Under the pieces are notes generated by a model that was not told the origin of the DNA, ran no database searches, and saw only the letters and a list, made by a program, of their open reading frames with translations. The position numbers and the translations under genes were made by a program. Of a DNA stretch of 64,000 nt, positions 1-9,830 are shown one piece after another. This DNA is from Mycobacterium persicum. GTDB lineage: Bacteria; Actinomycetota; Actinomycetes; Mycobacteriales; Mycobacteriaceae. The first letter of the stretch is position 1. Each line of letters begins with the position of its first letter. Location of the stretch: assembly GCF_002086675.1 (NCBI RefSeq), contig NZ_MVIF01000022.1, forward strand, positions 1-64,000. Reading direction: 5' to 3'.

Positions 1-685
1 CGCCACCGACCCCGCCGGGGCCGCCCTGGCCGGCAGACGCGCCGGGCGCGGCCATCGGGTCGGCGGCCGCGTTATAGCCGGGTCCGCCCTGCCCGCCGGC
101 ACCACCGGCACCGGCGGCTCCACCCAGCTGATAGGTGGTGCCGCCGGAGCCGAACAGGAACGCCGACCCACCGGCCCCGCCACTGCCACCAGCTGGGCTG
201 GTGGGCGTACCCGGCGTGCCCGACCCGCCATCGCCGCCATTGCCCCACAACCATCCACCGGGACCACCGGCCTGCCCAGTGCCCGGCACCCCATTGGTGC
301 CCGGCCCAAACAGCGGGCGCCCGGTTAACTGCTGGACCGGCGTATTGATCGCGTCTTGCACCCCCGCGGCCGCAGACGTGGCCGCTTGCAGCGGCGACGC
401 GCTGGCGGCCTCAGTGGCCGCATACAACAACCCACCGCCATTCAGTGCCTGCACGAACTGGTCATGAAACAGCGACACCTGCGCGCCCAGCGCCTGAAAC
501 TGCTGGGCGTAACCGCCAAACAACTTCGCGACCGCCGCCGACACTTCGTCCTCAGCCGCCGCCACAATCGACGTCGTCGAGCCCGCCGCCGCCAGACGGG
601 CCTCGCTGATCGACGACCCCAGGCTGGTCAAGCTGGAAGACGCTGCGGCCAACTCGTCGGGCGCGGCGAACAAGAAAGATGACAT
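1..685 (-). CDS. PE_PGRS family protein, N-terminal part (3' end outside window)
   Basis: The minus-strand frame starts at the ATG complement of 683-685 with MSSFLFAAPDELAAASSSL, a typical PE domain of about 95 residues (helical hairpin). It continues through a linker with GRPLFGPGTNG and then into Gly-Gly-Ala/Gly-Gly-Asn rich PGRS repeats (GGPGGWLWGNGGDGG and similar) that run off the left edge. PE domains direct export through type VII secretion, usually ESX-5, to the cell surface. The function of this particular protein is unknown. The C-terminus, which often carries any specific domain, is not visible. Confidence 0.9.
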   Translation of the reverse strand, partial: MSSFLFAAPDELAAASSSLTSLGSSISEARLAAAGSTTSIVAAAEDEVSAAVAKLFGGYAQQFQALGAQVSLFHDQFVQALNGGGLLYAATEAASASPLQAATSAAAGVQDAINTPVQQLTGRPLFGPGTNGVPGTGQAGGPGGWLWGNGGDGGSGTPGTPTSPAGGSGGAGGSAFLFGSGGTTYQLGGAAGAGGAGGQGGPGYNAAADPMAAPGASAGQGGPGGVGG

Positions 686-1319
686 GCTAACCCCCATCAC
701 AAGCGGGTGGCCCAAGTCCGAGCAGGACCCTCAAGACTGTTTCGAGACGCTACGCCCGCCCGCTCGAAGCATCGCCGCACCTTGGCGATCTGTGACACAA
801 GGCCTGTCATGTGGGGACTTAAGTCACACCCCGTAAGGCCAAGAAATGACCCGCGGCAAACACCGCGAAGCCAACCGCCCCAACAGAATCGCGATGGGCA
901 AGCCCCTAACCAATCCCAAGACGGCGCGAGGAGGGGTCACCGCGAGAAAATTCACGCCGCTATCGCGCAGGAGCGTCGCATTGAAATCCTCTGCCGTAGC
1001 GGCGACATCAGAATCCCGCTTGGTGTGCCCTTCGAACCCGATCCGCAATTGACAATGATCGCGCTGGAGATGTTAACCGGACCGTTCCTCTACGGCTTCA
1101 TGCCGCTTGGACGGCTACGCGGTCTTAGTCGGCAGGCTACCGACATCGACCGAAATGGGGCAACGGACCGTAAATCGGTGGGCGGGCAACTGATCTGCTG
1201 ATGGCGGCGGTTGGCCGCACCGCCACGCTGGATGCGCCCCACGGGCCCGGATTGCCATTGTTGCGGCAGCGAATGTCTCGCTAGTCGGGCGCACCCCAAA
1301 TCGGTCACATTGTTGCCTA
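686..1319. other. gene-poor stretch, 634 bp
   Basis: No convincing gene is seen. A plus-strand open frame of about 160 codons (from 707) has no recognisable motif and reads like low-complexity basic sequence. It should contain the promoter of the leftward PE_PGRS gene near 690-850, but no clear promoter boxes were recognised. Confidence 0.4.
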
Positions 1320-2320
1320 TCACGCCCGATCCTCGTCGAACAACGTCGGGCCTTCGTCGATCGGCGGCCGCTCAGCGAGCACGTCCTCGAGCGATGATTG
1401 CTGCGGCGCTTCCCATGTTGGCGGAATGAACGCCCTGATGACACTGCGCTTGGCACGGTAACGCCGCTTATCCTTGCGCACCAAATTGAGCTTCGATAGA
1501 TCATTCAGGTCACGGGTGGGCGTCCTTTCGCCGACCTTCGCGTAGATACGCGCTAGCCGGGGCGTCGAGGCCCCGGTAATAGCCGTGATCGCGGGTCTTG
1601 TTGTAAAAGTCGGAAAGCAGGTTGGTCGCCACGGTGGGCACGACGCCGGATTCCGAAAAGATTTGCACCTCGATGAGGCGTGCCAGTCGACCGTTGCCGT
1701 TGCCAAACGGGTGAATCCAGGCGATGTACAAATGGGCGAGCACCGCGGCCAGCACCGCGTTGATGAACCGCTCACGCACCGGCGACTCCGGGCTTACACC
1801 TGAACGCAACTCGGACGAGCCACTGCACGAAACGGTCGACCAAGTCGGGCACGTCCTGCCAACACGGGGCCAGGTATTTGCCGGCGGTGATGTTGTGCTC
1901 ACGCAACTTACCCTTATGACTTCGGGCGCGTCGGGTATGCCGGCCAGTATTTGGAAGTTCAGTTCTTCCAGGCGTTCCCGCGTGATCGGCAGCGCCTGAC
2001 CGCTGCGCAGCGCAAGGTCGATGTCGCGGATCGCCGCGAGGATATTCGCGCACTTCACGCTCTTGGTATTGGCGCGATTTACCGACATGGGCAGTGCCTT
2101 CGGAGACGATCCGTTTCACTTCGGACTCGGTGAGGGTGTTGCCTTCGATGGCCGTTGTCGCTTGGACACCGCGTGCCAGGTATACCGCGCCCATTTCCTC
2201 GGCCCGCGCAGGCTTCAGAGGGACGCCGGCCAAGTGCTGGCACTTGCTCATCGCTTCGCCCATATCAAGCCAGATGTCGGGAGTCAGCGCCCTAGTGTCG
2301 AACTCGAAGCTGTGTAGGGG
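1320..2320 (-). pseudogene. Fic/DOC family protein, broken by about four frameshifts
   Basis: Read leftward, pieces in alternating frames make a full Fic protein. First comes FEFDTRALTPDIWLDMGEAM with a TTAIEGN motif, matching the (S/T)xxxE(G/N) inhibitory helix of class II Fic proteins. Next is RERLEELNFQILAGIPDAPE, then GKLREHNITAGKYLAP with DVPDLVDRFVQWL, then the active-site motif HPFGNGNGRLAR (about 1681-1715), and finally a winged-helix-like tail ending FIPPTWEAPQQ. Frame changes are needed near 2050, 1920, 1825 and 1565. Fic proteins transfer AMP or related groups from nucleotides to target proteins. Product motifs survive but no frame is continuous, so I call it a pseudogene. Sequencing error at so many points seems unlikely. 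Confidence 0.75.
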
Positions 2321-2765
2321 TGCTGCTCTGGCCGAGTCACTGGTAGTCGGGGGCGCGGTGCTCAGTGAGCCCGTTTCCCCTTCCCCCTTATCTGTGTTGG
2401 GGACCCCCGTAAAGGTGGATCCGGGTTGGTCGTTGTTGTTTGGCCCGTGCTCCCCGCTCCGTGTTGAGGGGCGGTGGACCGCAGTCGGGGTCGAGGTGGA
2501 GTGCCCGCAGCGCAGCGAGGACGAACGACCTCGAGGCCGACGAGGATCCGCCGCATACTGGGTCGGCGCGGAGCGAGGCAAAGACGTTGCGGTTCAAATC
2601 ATGTGACGCCTCCGTGAGTGCTGAGGGGTCGAAGACAGCAAGCGTGGCGTGCCGGCGCCCAGCCTTATCTGGGTCCACGGACGTACGGTCCGGCGACATG
2701 ATGATGGATGGGGTGCCCGGCGTGCGGGCTGGTGATGGGTGCGGCCGCTCATTCTTTCCAGGGCG

Positions 2766-2899
2766 TCCACCCAGATAGCCGCCCACCCCGTTCGTGAAGC
2801 CGGTCCCACCGGTGCCACCGTCACCGCCGGGGCCACCGTTCCCGATGAAGTTGGCGTAGCCGCCGTTACCGCCGTCACCGCCCGGCCCACCGACGGCGG
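2766..2899 (-). pseudogene. orphan PGRS repeat fragment
   Basis: On the minus strand this stretch reads GGPGGDGGNGGYANFIGNGG followed by more PGRS units ending GVGGYLGG. No PE domain lies upstream, and the downstream continuation is non-PGRS sequence. It looks like a remnant left by recombination or deletion between PE_PGRS genes, two of which flank it. The rest of 2582-3087 holds nothing I recognise. Confidence 0.6.
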
Positions 2900-3087
2900 A
2901 GGCAGCGAATGCCGAGTTGTCGCCACACAGGCGACATCGGATGCCTTTCAGGACGTCGTCAATGAAGTCGTGCCGGCGACCATCGGCGGACCGAGGTGCG
3001 TCCGAGCAGCTAGCTGTTGATGACGGCCGCGCGCTGCGGACGCGCGCTGATGCCAGCAGGTGGCTCCAGCTATGAAGCAGGTCCGGA

Positions 3088-4782
3088 TCAGCACACGGCG
3101 TCGATCAGGTCGGTGGCCACCGCGACGGGGAACTGCACCACCGCGGTGCCGACCTCGTCGATCCCGGTCCGGACCGCGTTCACGATCGTCGCCGGGTCGC
3201 CGGTGAACAGCGACCAGCCGATGTCGAAAGCGGCAATCTGCGGCGCGGTGATGAGGTTACGCACGTCGACGAACAGCTCGGTCGGTAACGACGCCGGCGC
3301 GACCGGCATCCCGTCCCAACTGACCATCGTCCAGCCCCCCGTGGGATTGCCCTGCACCACGACAACGCCGGTGTTGGGCAGTGGGTGGGTGAGGATGAGC
3401 AGCGGATTCGGATTGTCGACGCCCATCATCGTCCCGACGCCGATGGTGAAGGCGCTGGAGTAGGACACCACGGTGACCTTGCCGTCCGCCGCCGGCACCG
3501 GGTTCGCCAGCGCGGTGTCGTACATCGTTTGCACCGCGCCGTTGAAGGTGTGGCCGAAGACCACTCCGTTGAAGTCGATGGAGCCCGGGTTGAGCATCGG
3601 CACGATGGGGAATCCGAACGTCCATGCCATCGGGCCGACCAGATACAGCAGGCCCGCGGGACTTATCTGCGGAAAGTCTTCGAAAATGCCGGCATTGATC
3701 TCGTTGAGCCCCGGCAAATCCTGCGGGGTCATCCCGAGGATGGTGGCCAACGGCGCGGCGGTTTGCTGCGTGCGGACCAGTTGCGAGTCGAACAGCCCGG
3801 CGAAGGGGCCCTGCGGCGCAAGCACATTGGCGATGTCTATTGCCTGTTGCTGGCCCACCGCGGTGAGATTGGCTCCCGGTATTGCCGTGTCCATCAATCC
3901 CGCCGCGTTGGCCGTGGTCTGCCCGTGCCGCACGAAGTCGATGACGATCGACTGCTCGTTGCCGCTGCCGGGGTGCAGCCAATTCCCGACGTTGACGGGC
4001 TCGCCGATGAACAGCCCGCCGCGACCACTCGGCGCGCCGGGCCCGCCGAGGCCGCCGGTGCCGAACAATAACGCCTGGCCGCCCGCACCGCCGACACCGC
4101 CGGTACCGCCGATGCCGCCGTTGCCCATCAGCAGTCCGCCGGTGCCGCCCATGCCGCCCGGCCCGCCGCCAAAGCCGTCGCCGCCGGGGCCGCCGTTGCC
4201 GATGAATCCGGCATTCCCGCCTCGACCGCCGGCTACAGCTCCGGGACCGCCGGTCGGCGTATAGCCGGCCCCGCCGTCGCCGAACAGCACCCCGCCGGCG
4301 CCGCCGGTGGGATTTGCCGCGGTGCCGGCAGTTCCGTTGCCGATCAGGTCACGCCCCAACAGCAGGTGGGTGGGCGCATTGATGACCGGGTCGAGCACTT
4401 GGCCGAACGGGCTGGTGATCCACGCTTGGCCGGCGTTGCGGACGGGACCGTAGACCCCTGTCTGGAATCCGTCGGAAACCGCTGAAACCAGAGCGCCCGC
4501 GACGGTCGCCTCGGCACTGGCATACGATGCCGCCGCCGCGCTCAAGGTGGCTACGAACTGCTCGTGAAACGTCGCTGCCTGCGCCGCCGCCGCCTGATAC
4601 TCCTGGGCGTGCGCGCCGAACAGCGCCGCAATGGCCGCCGACACCTCGTCGGCGGCCGCTGCCGCGACTTCGGTCGTCGGAATGACCGCCGCCAAATTGC
4701 CCACACTCACTGCCGAACCGATGCGCGCCACATCCGCGGCGGCCGTCGCCACCATGTCCGGCCCTACCAGCACAAACGACAT
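3088..4782 (-). CDS. PE_PGRS protein with C-terminal histidine phosphatase (phosphoglycerate mutase-like) domain
   Basis: 564 residues. PE domain about 1-95 ([20 protein letters not shown]), linker to about 140, Gly-rich PGRS segment about 150-265, then a histidine phosphatase domain from about 280 to the end. The phosphohistidine motif is RHGQTTAN with His286, followed by [12 protein letters not shown], which resembles the conserved acidic segment. The architecture matches M. tuberculosis PE_PGRS11 (Rv0754), reported as a surface phosphoglycerate mutase. Oddity: where the family has its second catalytic His (VVSH-type), this protein reads VVSYSSAF with Tyr441, so activity is uncertain. Expected to be exported by type VII secretion. 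It may be paralogous rather than orthologous to PE_PGRS11. Confidence 0.85.
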   Translation of the reverse strand: MSFVLVGPDMVATAAADVARIGSAVSVGNLAAVIPTTEVAAAAADEVSAAIAALFGAHAQEYQAAAAQAATFHEQFVATLSAAAASYASAEATVAGALVSAVSDGFQTGVYGPVRNAGQAWITSPFGQVLDPVINAPTHLLLGRDLIGNGTAGTAANPTGGAGGVLFGDGGAGYTPTGGPGAVAGGRGGNAGFIGNGGPGGDGFGGGPGGMGGTGGLLMGNGGIGGTGGVGGAGGQALLFGTGGLGGPGAPSGRGGLFIGEPVNVGNWLHPGSGNEQSIVIDFVRHGQTTANAAGLMDTAIPGANLTAVGQQQAIDIANVLAPQGPFAGLFDSQLVRTQQTAAPLATILGMTPQDLPGLNEINAGIFEDFPQISPAGLLYLVGPMAWTFGFPIVPMLNPGSIDFNGVVFGHTFNGAVQTMYDTALANPVPAADGKVTVVSYSSAFTIGVGTMMGVDNPNPLLILTHPLPNTGVVVVQGNPTGGWTMVSWDGMPVAPASLPTELFVDVRNLITAPQIAAFDIGWSLFTGDPATIVNAVRTGIDEVGTAVVQFPVAVATDLIDAVC

Positions 4783-4940
4783 CGCCTACCCCTCGTGCTA
4801 TCGCGTACTAGTCATCATGGGGCCCGACACCGGAAAACACGCGGGTATCGAAAAAATGGAGCCGGCCTTGTGCTCGTTTACCGAGCGCACCGTGACAACT
4901 GCGGCATGACCATGCGCGCTGCCGGCGGATCCTCAGACGA

Positions 4941-6089
4941 CTACGCCGGGGTGATCGCCAGCGCGAGTTGTTGCGGCACAACGTTCATCAGGGTGGGAAG
5001 AATGCCGCTGACGGGCGGACCGGAGATATCGTCCACAAGCGGCGGCAAGAACCACACCAGAGTCCCTGTCATGGCGTGTGGCGGAGCAAGAATCCCGTCG
5101 AAGGGGATATCAAGCACCACAAGTCCCAGGCCAAGCGGTAGGAACAAGGGTAGTGTCACTTCGCCGTTGAGGAAGCCATTGGCGACGAATGCGGGAGCAT
5201 CGATCAACGCTCCTAATGCTCCCGCGACATCTCCGGTCTGCACCGCGCCGGTAAAGGCCGCCACGGCGGTCCCGAATCCCTCGAGGGTGCTCAGCGGGGG
5301 ACCTAACGCCGCGAGGGCCACCGCCGGCGTCACCTTGGTGAGTGTGGTCCCGATATTGACGAGGTTTTGCTGGATCTGCGCGGGAATGGCAGCGATCGGG
5401 AATAGGTCCGTCACAACATGATTCAGCGCCGACGGGTCAGACAGCGCGGTACCGAGGTGTTGAGCCGCGTTCTGCAGCGACGTGGCGATCGTCTGACCGT
5501 ATGCCATCTGGTTGGCCACGATCTGGCGCAAGAACGGTGCCGGGTTGGTAGCCCAGGTGCTGCCGAGGCTTTGCAGGTTGGCGGATGTATTCGCAATGAG
5601 GTCCTGGTACGGGCCCGCAATGCCCGGAGTCGCCTCCGCTGCCAACGCCGCGGTTGCCCCGGCAGCCGCATCGACCGCACCCCGTCCGGCGGCCATGATC
5701 GCACCGACGCCTTGTCCGACCGCCGAGGCGCCGCCGGTCGGGATCAACGGGTGTCCCAGCAAGGTCTGCGCGGGCGCATTAACCGCGCTGATCAACGCCT
5801 GCTCGGCGTTGGCGATCTCGGTGCCGAGATATGCTGCCGCGCCGCCATTCAACAAGCTCACCAGCCGCTCATGGAATGTCGCGGCCTGGGCGCTCAGGGC
5901 TTGAAATTCCCGGGCGTACGCGTTGAACAATCCGGAGATCGCCGCTGACACCTCGTCGGCGCCCGCAGCCAGCACCCCTGTCGTGGGCGCAGCCGCCACC
6001 GCATTGGCCGAACCGATCGCGGAGCCGATGTTCGCGAGATCTGTTGCTGCCACCGTCATGGTCTCCGGGGCCGTGATCACAAACGACAT
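4941..6089 (-). CDS. PE family protein with non-PGRS C-terminal region
   Basis: 382 residues from the ATG at 6089, chosen because GGAGGTG lies about 3-9 bases upstream and the PE signature MSFVITAPETMTVAATDLAN starts there. A longer upstream reading is possible but lacks PE character. PE domain about 1-95, a short linker with LLGHPLIPTGG, then an Ala-rich C-terminal region with hydrophobic stretches (LPLFLPLGLGLVVLDIP) and no PGRS repeats. Function unknown; likely cell-envelope or secreted. Same orientation as the PE_PGRS gene downstream, with a 158-bp gap. Confidence 0.85.
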   Translation of the reverse strand: MSFVITAPETMTVAATDLANIGSAIGSANAVAAAPTTGVLAAGADEVSAAISGLFNAYAREFQALSAQAATFHERLVSLLNGGAAAYLGTEIANAEQALISAVNAPAQTLLGHPLIPTGGASAVGQGVGAIMAAGRGAVDAAAGATAALAAEATPGIAGPYQDLIANTSANLQSLGSTWATNPAPFLRQIVANQMAYGQTIATSLQNAAQHLGTALSDPSALNHVVTDLFPIAAIPAQIQQNLVNIGTTLTKVTPAVALAALGPPLSTLEGFGTAVAAFTGAVQTGDVAGALGALIDAPAFVANGFLNGEVTLPLFLPLGLGLVVLDIPFDGILAPPHAMTGTLVWFLPPLVDDISGPPVSGILPTLMNVVPQQLALAITPA

Positions 6090-6335
6090 CTGACACCTCC
6101 ACGTGCGTGCGGCCAGCGACGTACAGTTTCGTTGGCGCGACACCCATCCCTATAGGGGATTTGTACCTTTGTAGGACAGGCCCTAGTGCTCATGAGTGCG
6201 CAGACCGATCGTCGGGCTTCGGCGATGCCTGCGGTGCGACCGCCGGTCATCCCGGCGGAGATCGACAATCACAGGGCACCAAGGTATTTGATGTTCGATC
6301 ACCAGCCCAGCCGGCGCGTGCCAAGGTGCACCCCG

Positions 6336-7241
6336 CTAGAATTTCGTCGGCTCCGGTGCCAGCTCGCTGTAGCGGCGCGCCGTATCCATCAGCGCGGTGG
6401 CGCCGGCGGTCAGGTGGCTGCGACGGCTGACGGCTGCCACGTACAGGTAGGCCTCCGGAACGATGCGCTGCACTCGTGCGCCGGCGCGCTGCGCCACCCG
6501 GGTCCACGACGACGGCATCACAGCCCGGCCGATCCCGTTGAGCACCATCGGCAGCATTGAGGTGCGGTGCGCAACCTCGGCGACGATGGTGGCCGGGATG
6601 CCTTCGGCCAGGACATCATCGACAAGCGCACGCATCAACGAGCCGCGCTGGGACACGATCAGCCGGCACCCGGCCAAGTCTTCGCGCCGCACCGTCGGGC
6701 CACCCGGCTCGTCATCATCGAGACGCGAAATCAGTACCAGCGCTTGACGTTCCAGCGCGACGACGTCGAGATCGGAAGTGCGCGTGGGTTCGGCCGCTCC
6801 CAGCACCCCGATCTCGGTTGCGCCGCTGCGCACGCTGTCCAGAATCTCTTGCGGAGTAAAGCCGGCCTCGACGTTGACGGCGACGTCCGGATGGTCGCCG
6901 GCAAAAGCGGCCAAAATCGTTGTCAGCGGCTCCATTCCCGGCGACGGCATGGTGATCAGATCGACCCGACCACCACGCAGTCCCTTCAGCTCCCGCATGA
7001 CGGCTGTTGCCTGGTCGATATCGCGGAGTACCACCCGGGCCGGACCCACCAGCGCCTTACCGGCGTCGGAGAGCACCACCCCACGCCCGACCCGGTGAAA
7101 CAGCGGCATGCCCAGCTCACGTTCGAAGCCGGCGATGGCCTGCGACAGCGACGGCTGGGCGATCATCAGCTGTTCGGCCGCCCTGCCAAAGCCGCCGTAG
7201 TCGACGACCGCCAGGAAAAACTTGAGCTGCCTGACATCCAT
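6336..7241 (-). CDS. LysR-family transcriptional regulator
   Basis: 301 residues. N-terminal winged helix-turn-helix about 1-60 (MDVRQLKFFLAVVDYGGFGR, QPSLSQAIAGFERELGMPLF), then a substrate-binding domain about 90-295. Start chosen at 7241 because AGAGGA ends 6 bases upstream; the in-frame ATG at 7247 directly abuts that ribosome site. It is divergent from the tartrate/malate dehydrogenase gene, the usual arrangement for a LysR activator and its target operon. The effector is probably a hydroxy-dicarboxylate such as tartrate or malate, inferred from context. A perfect inverted repeat of T-N11-A type lies in the shared promoter. Confidence 0.88.
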   Translation of the reverse strand: MDVRQLKFFLAVVDYGGFGRAAEQLMIAQPSLSQAIAGFERELGMPLFHRVGRGVVLSDAGKALVGPARVVLRDIDQATAVMRELKGLRGGRVDLITMPSPGMEPLTTILAAFAGDHPDVAVNVEAGFTPQEILDSVRSGATEIGVLGAAEPTRTSDLDVVALERQALVLISRLDDDEPGGPTVRREDLAGCRLIVSQRGSLMRALVDDVLAEGIPATIVAEVAHRTSMLPMVLNGIGRAVMPSSWTRVAQRAGARVQRIVPEAYLYVAAVSRRSHLTAGATALMDTARRYSELAPEPTKF

Positions 7242-7264
7242 GGCCATTCCTCTGATCAGCTTCG

Positions 7265-7279
7265 ATAGGCGAAGCCTAT
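7265..7279. promoter_or_regulatory. candidate LysR operator in divergent promoter
   Basis: ATAGGCGAAGCCTAT is a perfect 6-bp inverted repeat with a 3-bp centre and fits the T-N11-A pattern of LysR boxes. It lies 24 bp upstream of the regulator start and 94 bp upstream of the dehydrogenase start, suitable for autorepression and activation. Confidence 0.5.
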
Positions 7280-7372
7280 ACCACCGATCGCAACTTGGTC
7301 TTGGACGCGCACCGGCCGGCGTCCCGCTAATGGACTGTGTAGCAACCACAGAGTCAGCAACGGAGGCTTCCC

Positions 7373-8482
7373 ATGGCAGGGCAGACAGGGCAGACACGGC
7401 AGGTTTTCAAGATCGCCGCGATTCCCGGCGACGGCGTCGGCAAGGAAGTCGTCGCCGCGGGCCGACGGGTCCTGGACACCCTGGCGACACAGTCAGGCCT
7501 GTATACCTTCGAGTGGACCGAGTTCCCTTGGGGCTGTGAGTATTACGAGTGGACCGGGCGGATGATGGCCGCCGACGGGCTGGAAACCCTGCGGGCGTTC
7601 GACGCCATCTATTTCGGCGCGGTGGGCTGGCCCGACGTGCCCGACCACATCAGCCTGTGGGGACTGCGGCTGAACATCACCCAGAATTTCGACCAGTGGG
7701 CCAACGTCCGCCCGGTCAAGTTCCTGCCCGGCGTGGTTTCACCGCTGCGCAACGCCGACGACCACGACCTGGACTGGGTGGTCGTGCGGGAAAACAGCGA
7801 AGGCGAGTACGCGGGACTGGGCGGGCGCAACCTCAGCGGTCGCGGCCCGGGCAACGAGGTAGCCCTGCAAACCGCCATGTTCACCGACAAGGGCTGCGAA
7901 CGCATCATCCGGTTCGCATTCGACCTGGCCCGCACCCGCCGAGTGAAGAAGGTCTCCAGCGTCACCAAGTCCAACGCCCAGCAATACGGAATGGTGTTGT
8001 GGGACAAGGTCTTTGCGCGGGTCGCCCGGGACTATCCCGACGTGGCGCACGAGAGCGTGCTGGTGGACGCGATGAGCGCCAAGTTCGTGCTGCATCCCGA
8101 AGATCTGTCGGTGGTCGTGGCGTCCAACCTCAACGCCGACATCCTCTCGGATCTGGGCTCGGCGCTGGCCGGCAGCCTGGGCGTGGCCGCCAGCGCCAAC
8201 CTCAACCCGGAACGGCGCTTCCCCAGCATGTTCGAACCCGTGCACGGTTCGGCGCCCGACATCGCCGGTCGCGGGATCAGCAACCCCATCGGCGCGATCG
8301 CCAGTGCCGCAATGATGCTCGACCACTTCGGGCTGCATCACGAGGCTCGCCGCGTCGACTCGGCGATCGAAATCGCCACCGGCCGTGGCGTATTGACCCG
8401 CGACATCGGCGGCACGGCCAGCACCGACGAGATGGCCGACGCGGTGATCGCCGCGCTGGCACCGGTTCTCAGCGCGGCCTGA
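7373..8482 (+). CDS. tartrate dehydrogenase / D-malate dehydrogenase (decarboxylating)
   Basis: 369 residues of the isocitrate/isopropylmalate dehydrogenase family. Visible signatures: KIAAIPGDGVGKEV near the N-terminus, VRENSEGEYAGLGGR in the middle, the metal-binding segment NLNADILSDLGSAL, and EPVHGSAPDIAGRGISNP near the C-terminus. The family oxidises tartrate or D-malate with NAD and a divalent metal, in some cases decarboxylating to D-glycerate or pyruvate. Context (LysR regulator, DctA-type transporter, glycerate kinase remnant) favours tartrate to glycerate. Exact substrate cannot be told from sequence. ATG preceded by GGAGG at 7362-7366. The next gene starts 8 bp downstream. Confidence 0.88.
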   Translation: MAGQTGQTRQVFKIAAIPGDGVGKEVVAAGRRVLDTLATQSGLYTFEWTEFPWGCEYYEWTGRMMAADGLETLRAFDAIYFGAVGWPDVPDHISLWGLRLNITQNFDQWANVRPVKFLPGVVSPLRNADDHDLDWVVVRENSEGEYAGLGGRNLSGRGPGNEVALQTAMFTDKGCERIIRFAFDLARTRRVKKVSSVTKSNAQQYGMVLWDKVFARVARDYPDVAHESVLVDAMSAKFVLHPEDLSVVVASNLNADILSDLGSALAGSLGVAASANLNPERRFPSMFEPVHGSAPDIAGRGISNPIGAIASAAMMLDHFGLHHEARRVDSAIEIATGRGVLTRDIGGTASTDEMADAVIAALAPVLSAA

Positions 8483-8490
8483 CCACTGTC

Positions 8491-9830
8491 ATGACGGCAT
8501 ACGGGACGACGCCGTGGTACCGACAGCTGTACTTCTGGGTGCTGGTCGCCATCGGTGCGGGCATCGTGCTGGGCTGGCTGGCGCCGGCCGCCGGTGTGGC
8601 GATGGAACCGATCGGCACCACATTCGTCGCCGCGATGAAAATGCTGATCGGGCCCATCGTGTTCCTCACCATCGTCGGGGGTATCGCCGGCGTCGCGGAC
8701 CTGCGCAAGGTCGGACTGACCGGTGTCAAAGCGCTGGCCTACTTCCAGGCCGGGACGATCGTCGCGATGGTCACCGGGCTGATGGCGATCAACGTGTTCC
8801 GGCTCGGCGACGGCGTCAACGCCGACCCGGGCAAGATTCCCGCCGGCTACCCGGGGTCAAACCGACCACCGCGGGCAAGCACGGGTGGGAGCTGCTCAGC
8901 CACCTCGTTCCCAGCAGCGTGGTGGGCCCGTTCGTCGACGGTGACGTCCTGCAAATCATCTTTCTCGCCGTGCTTTTCGGCGTGGCGCTCAACGCGGTCG
9001 GCCAGATCGGCGGCCCGGTGCTCGACGCCGTCAACCGACTGACCGCGGTCGTCTTCAAGGTGCTGTCCTACCTCATGAAGCTGGCGCCGCTCGGGGCTTT
9101 CGGGGCAATGGCCGTTGCGACCGGCGGATGCGGCGTCCACATGCTGACCAGCCTGGCCGGCCTGGTCGTGCTGTTCTACGTCACGTCCGCGCTGTTCGTG
9201 GTGGTCGTGCTCGGTTCGGTGATGGCGTGTTTGCGGCTCAACATCTTTCACCTGCTGAGCTACCTGCGTGCGGAGTTGTTGCTGGTCCTGGGCACCTCCA
9301 GCCCCGAGCCCGCACTGCCCGGATTGATGCGCAAGCTCGAACACGCCGGGGTCAGTGCGGCCACCGTGCGGCTGATCGTGTCGACCGGTTACGCGTTCAA
9401 CCTCGACGGTGCGGCGATCTATCTCTCCCTGGCCGCGGTCTACATCGCCCAGGCGACCAACACCCGCCTGAGCATCGGTGCGCAAATCGGTTTGCTCGCA
9501 GTCATGTTGCTGACGTCCAAGGGCGCGGCCGGCACGGCCGGGGGCGGGTTCATCGCGCTGACCGCGACACTGAGCACCGTCGGCCACATCCCGGCCTCCG
9601 GCATCATGCTGATCTTCGGGATCGACAAATTCATGGCCGAGTGCCGAGCCCTGGTCAACTTCATCGGTAACGCGGTAGCCACCCTGTTCGTGGCCAAGTG
9701 GAACCGCGAGCTCGACGTTGATCAGGCTCGAAAAGTGCTCGCCGGCAGCCGTACTCGTCCGATACGCCGGGACACCGAGCCGATACTCGTCGGACCCGGA
9801 ATGCAGCATGCGGGCACTCGTCGCACCTGA
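8491..9830 (+). pseudogene. DctA-type dicarboxylate:cation symporter, frameshifted
   Basis: The N-terminal part (MTAYGTTPWYRQLYFWVLVA, LIGPIVFLTIVGGIAGV) is in frame with the ATG at 8491. From about 8856 the homology continues one frame over (HGWELLSHLVPSSVVGPF to the end at 9830), so one base appears lost in the G run at 8853-8856. The remainder is well kept: helical hairpins, STGYAFNLDGAAIYLSLAAV, LLTSKGAAGTAGGGFIAL and DKFMAECRALVNFIGN. A second oddity is TSSPEPALP where DctA/GltP proteins have TSSSESALP, with proline replacing conserved hairpin serines. It would have imported malate, succinate or tartrate. If the frameshift is a sequencing error the gene could be read as a protein of about 446 residues. 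Confidence 0.8.

Noticed and set aside
707..1201. 164-codon plus-strand open frame as a gene
   Set aside because: No motif, no ribosome site that stands out, and composition typical of non-coding sequence.
3900..4320. Dense short repeats resembling a CRISPR-like array
   Set aside because: They are PGRS codon repeats in frame with a PE_PGRS gene, of varying unit length, without spacers.
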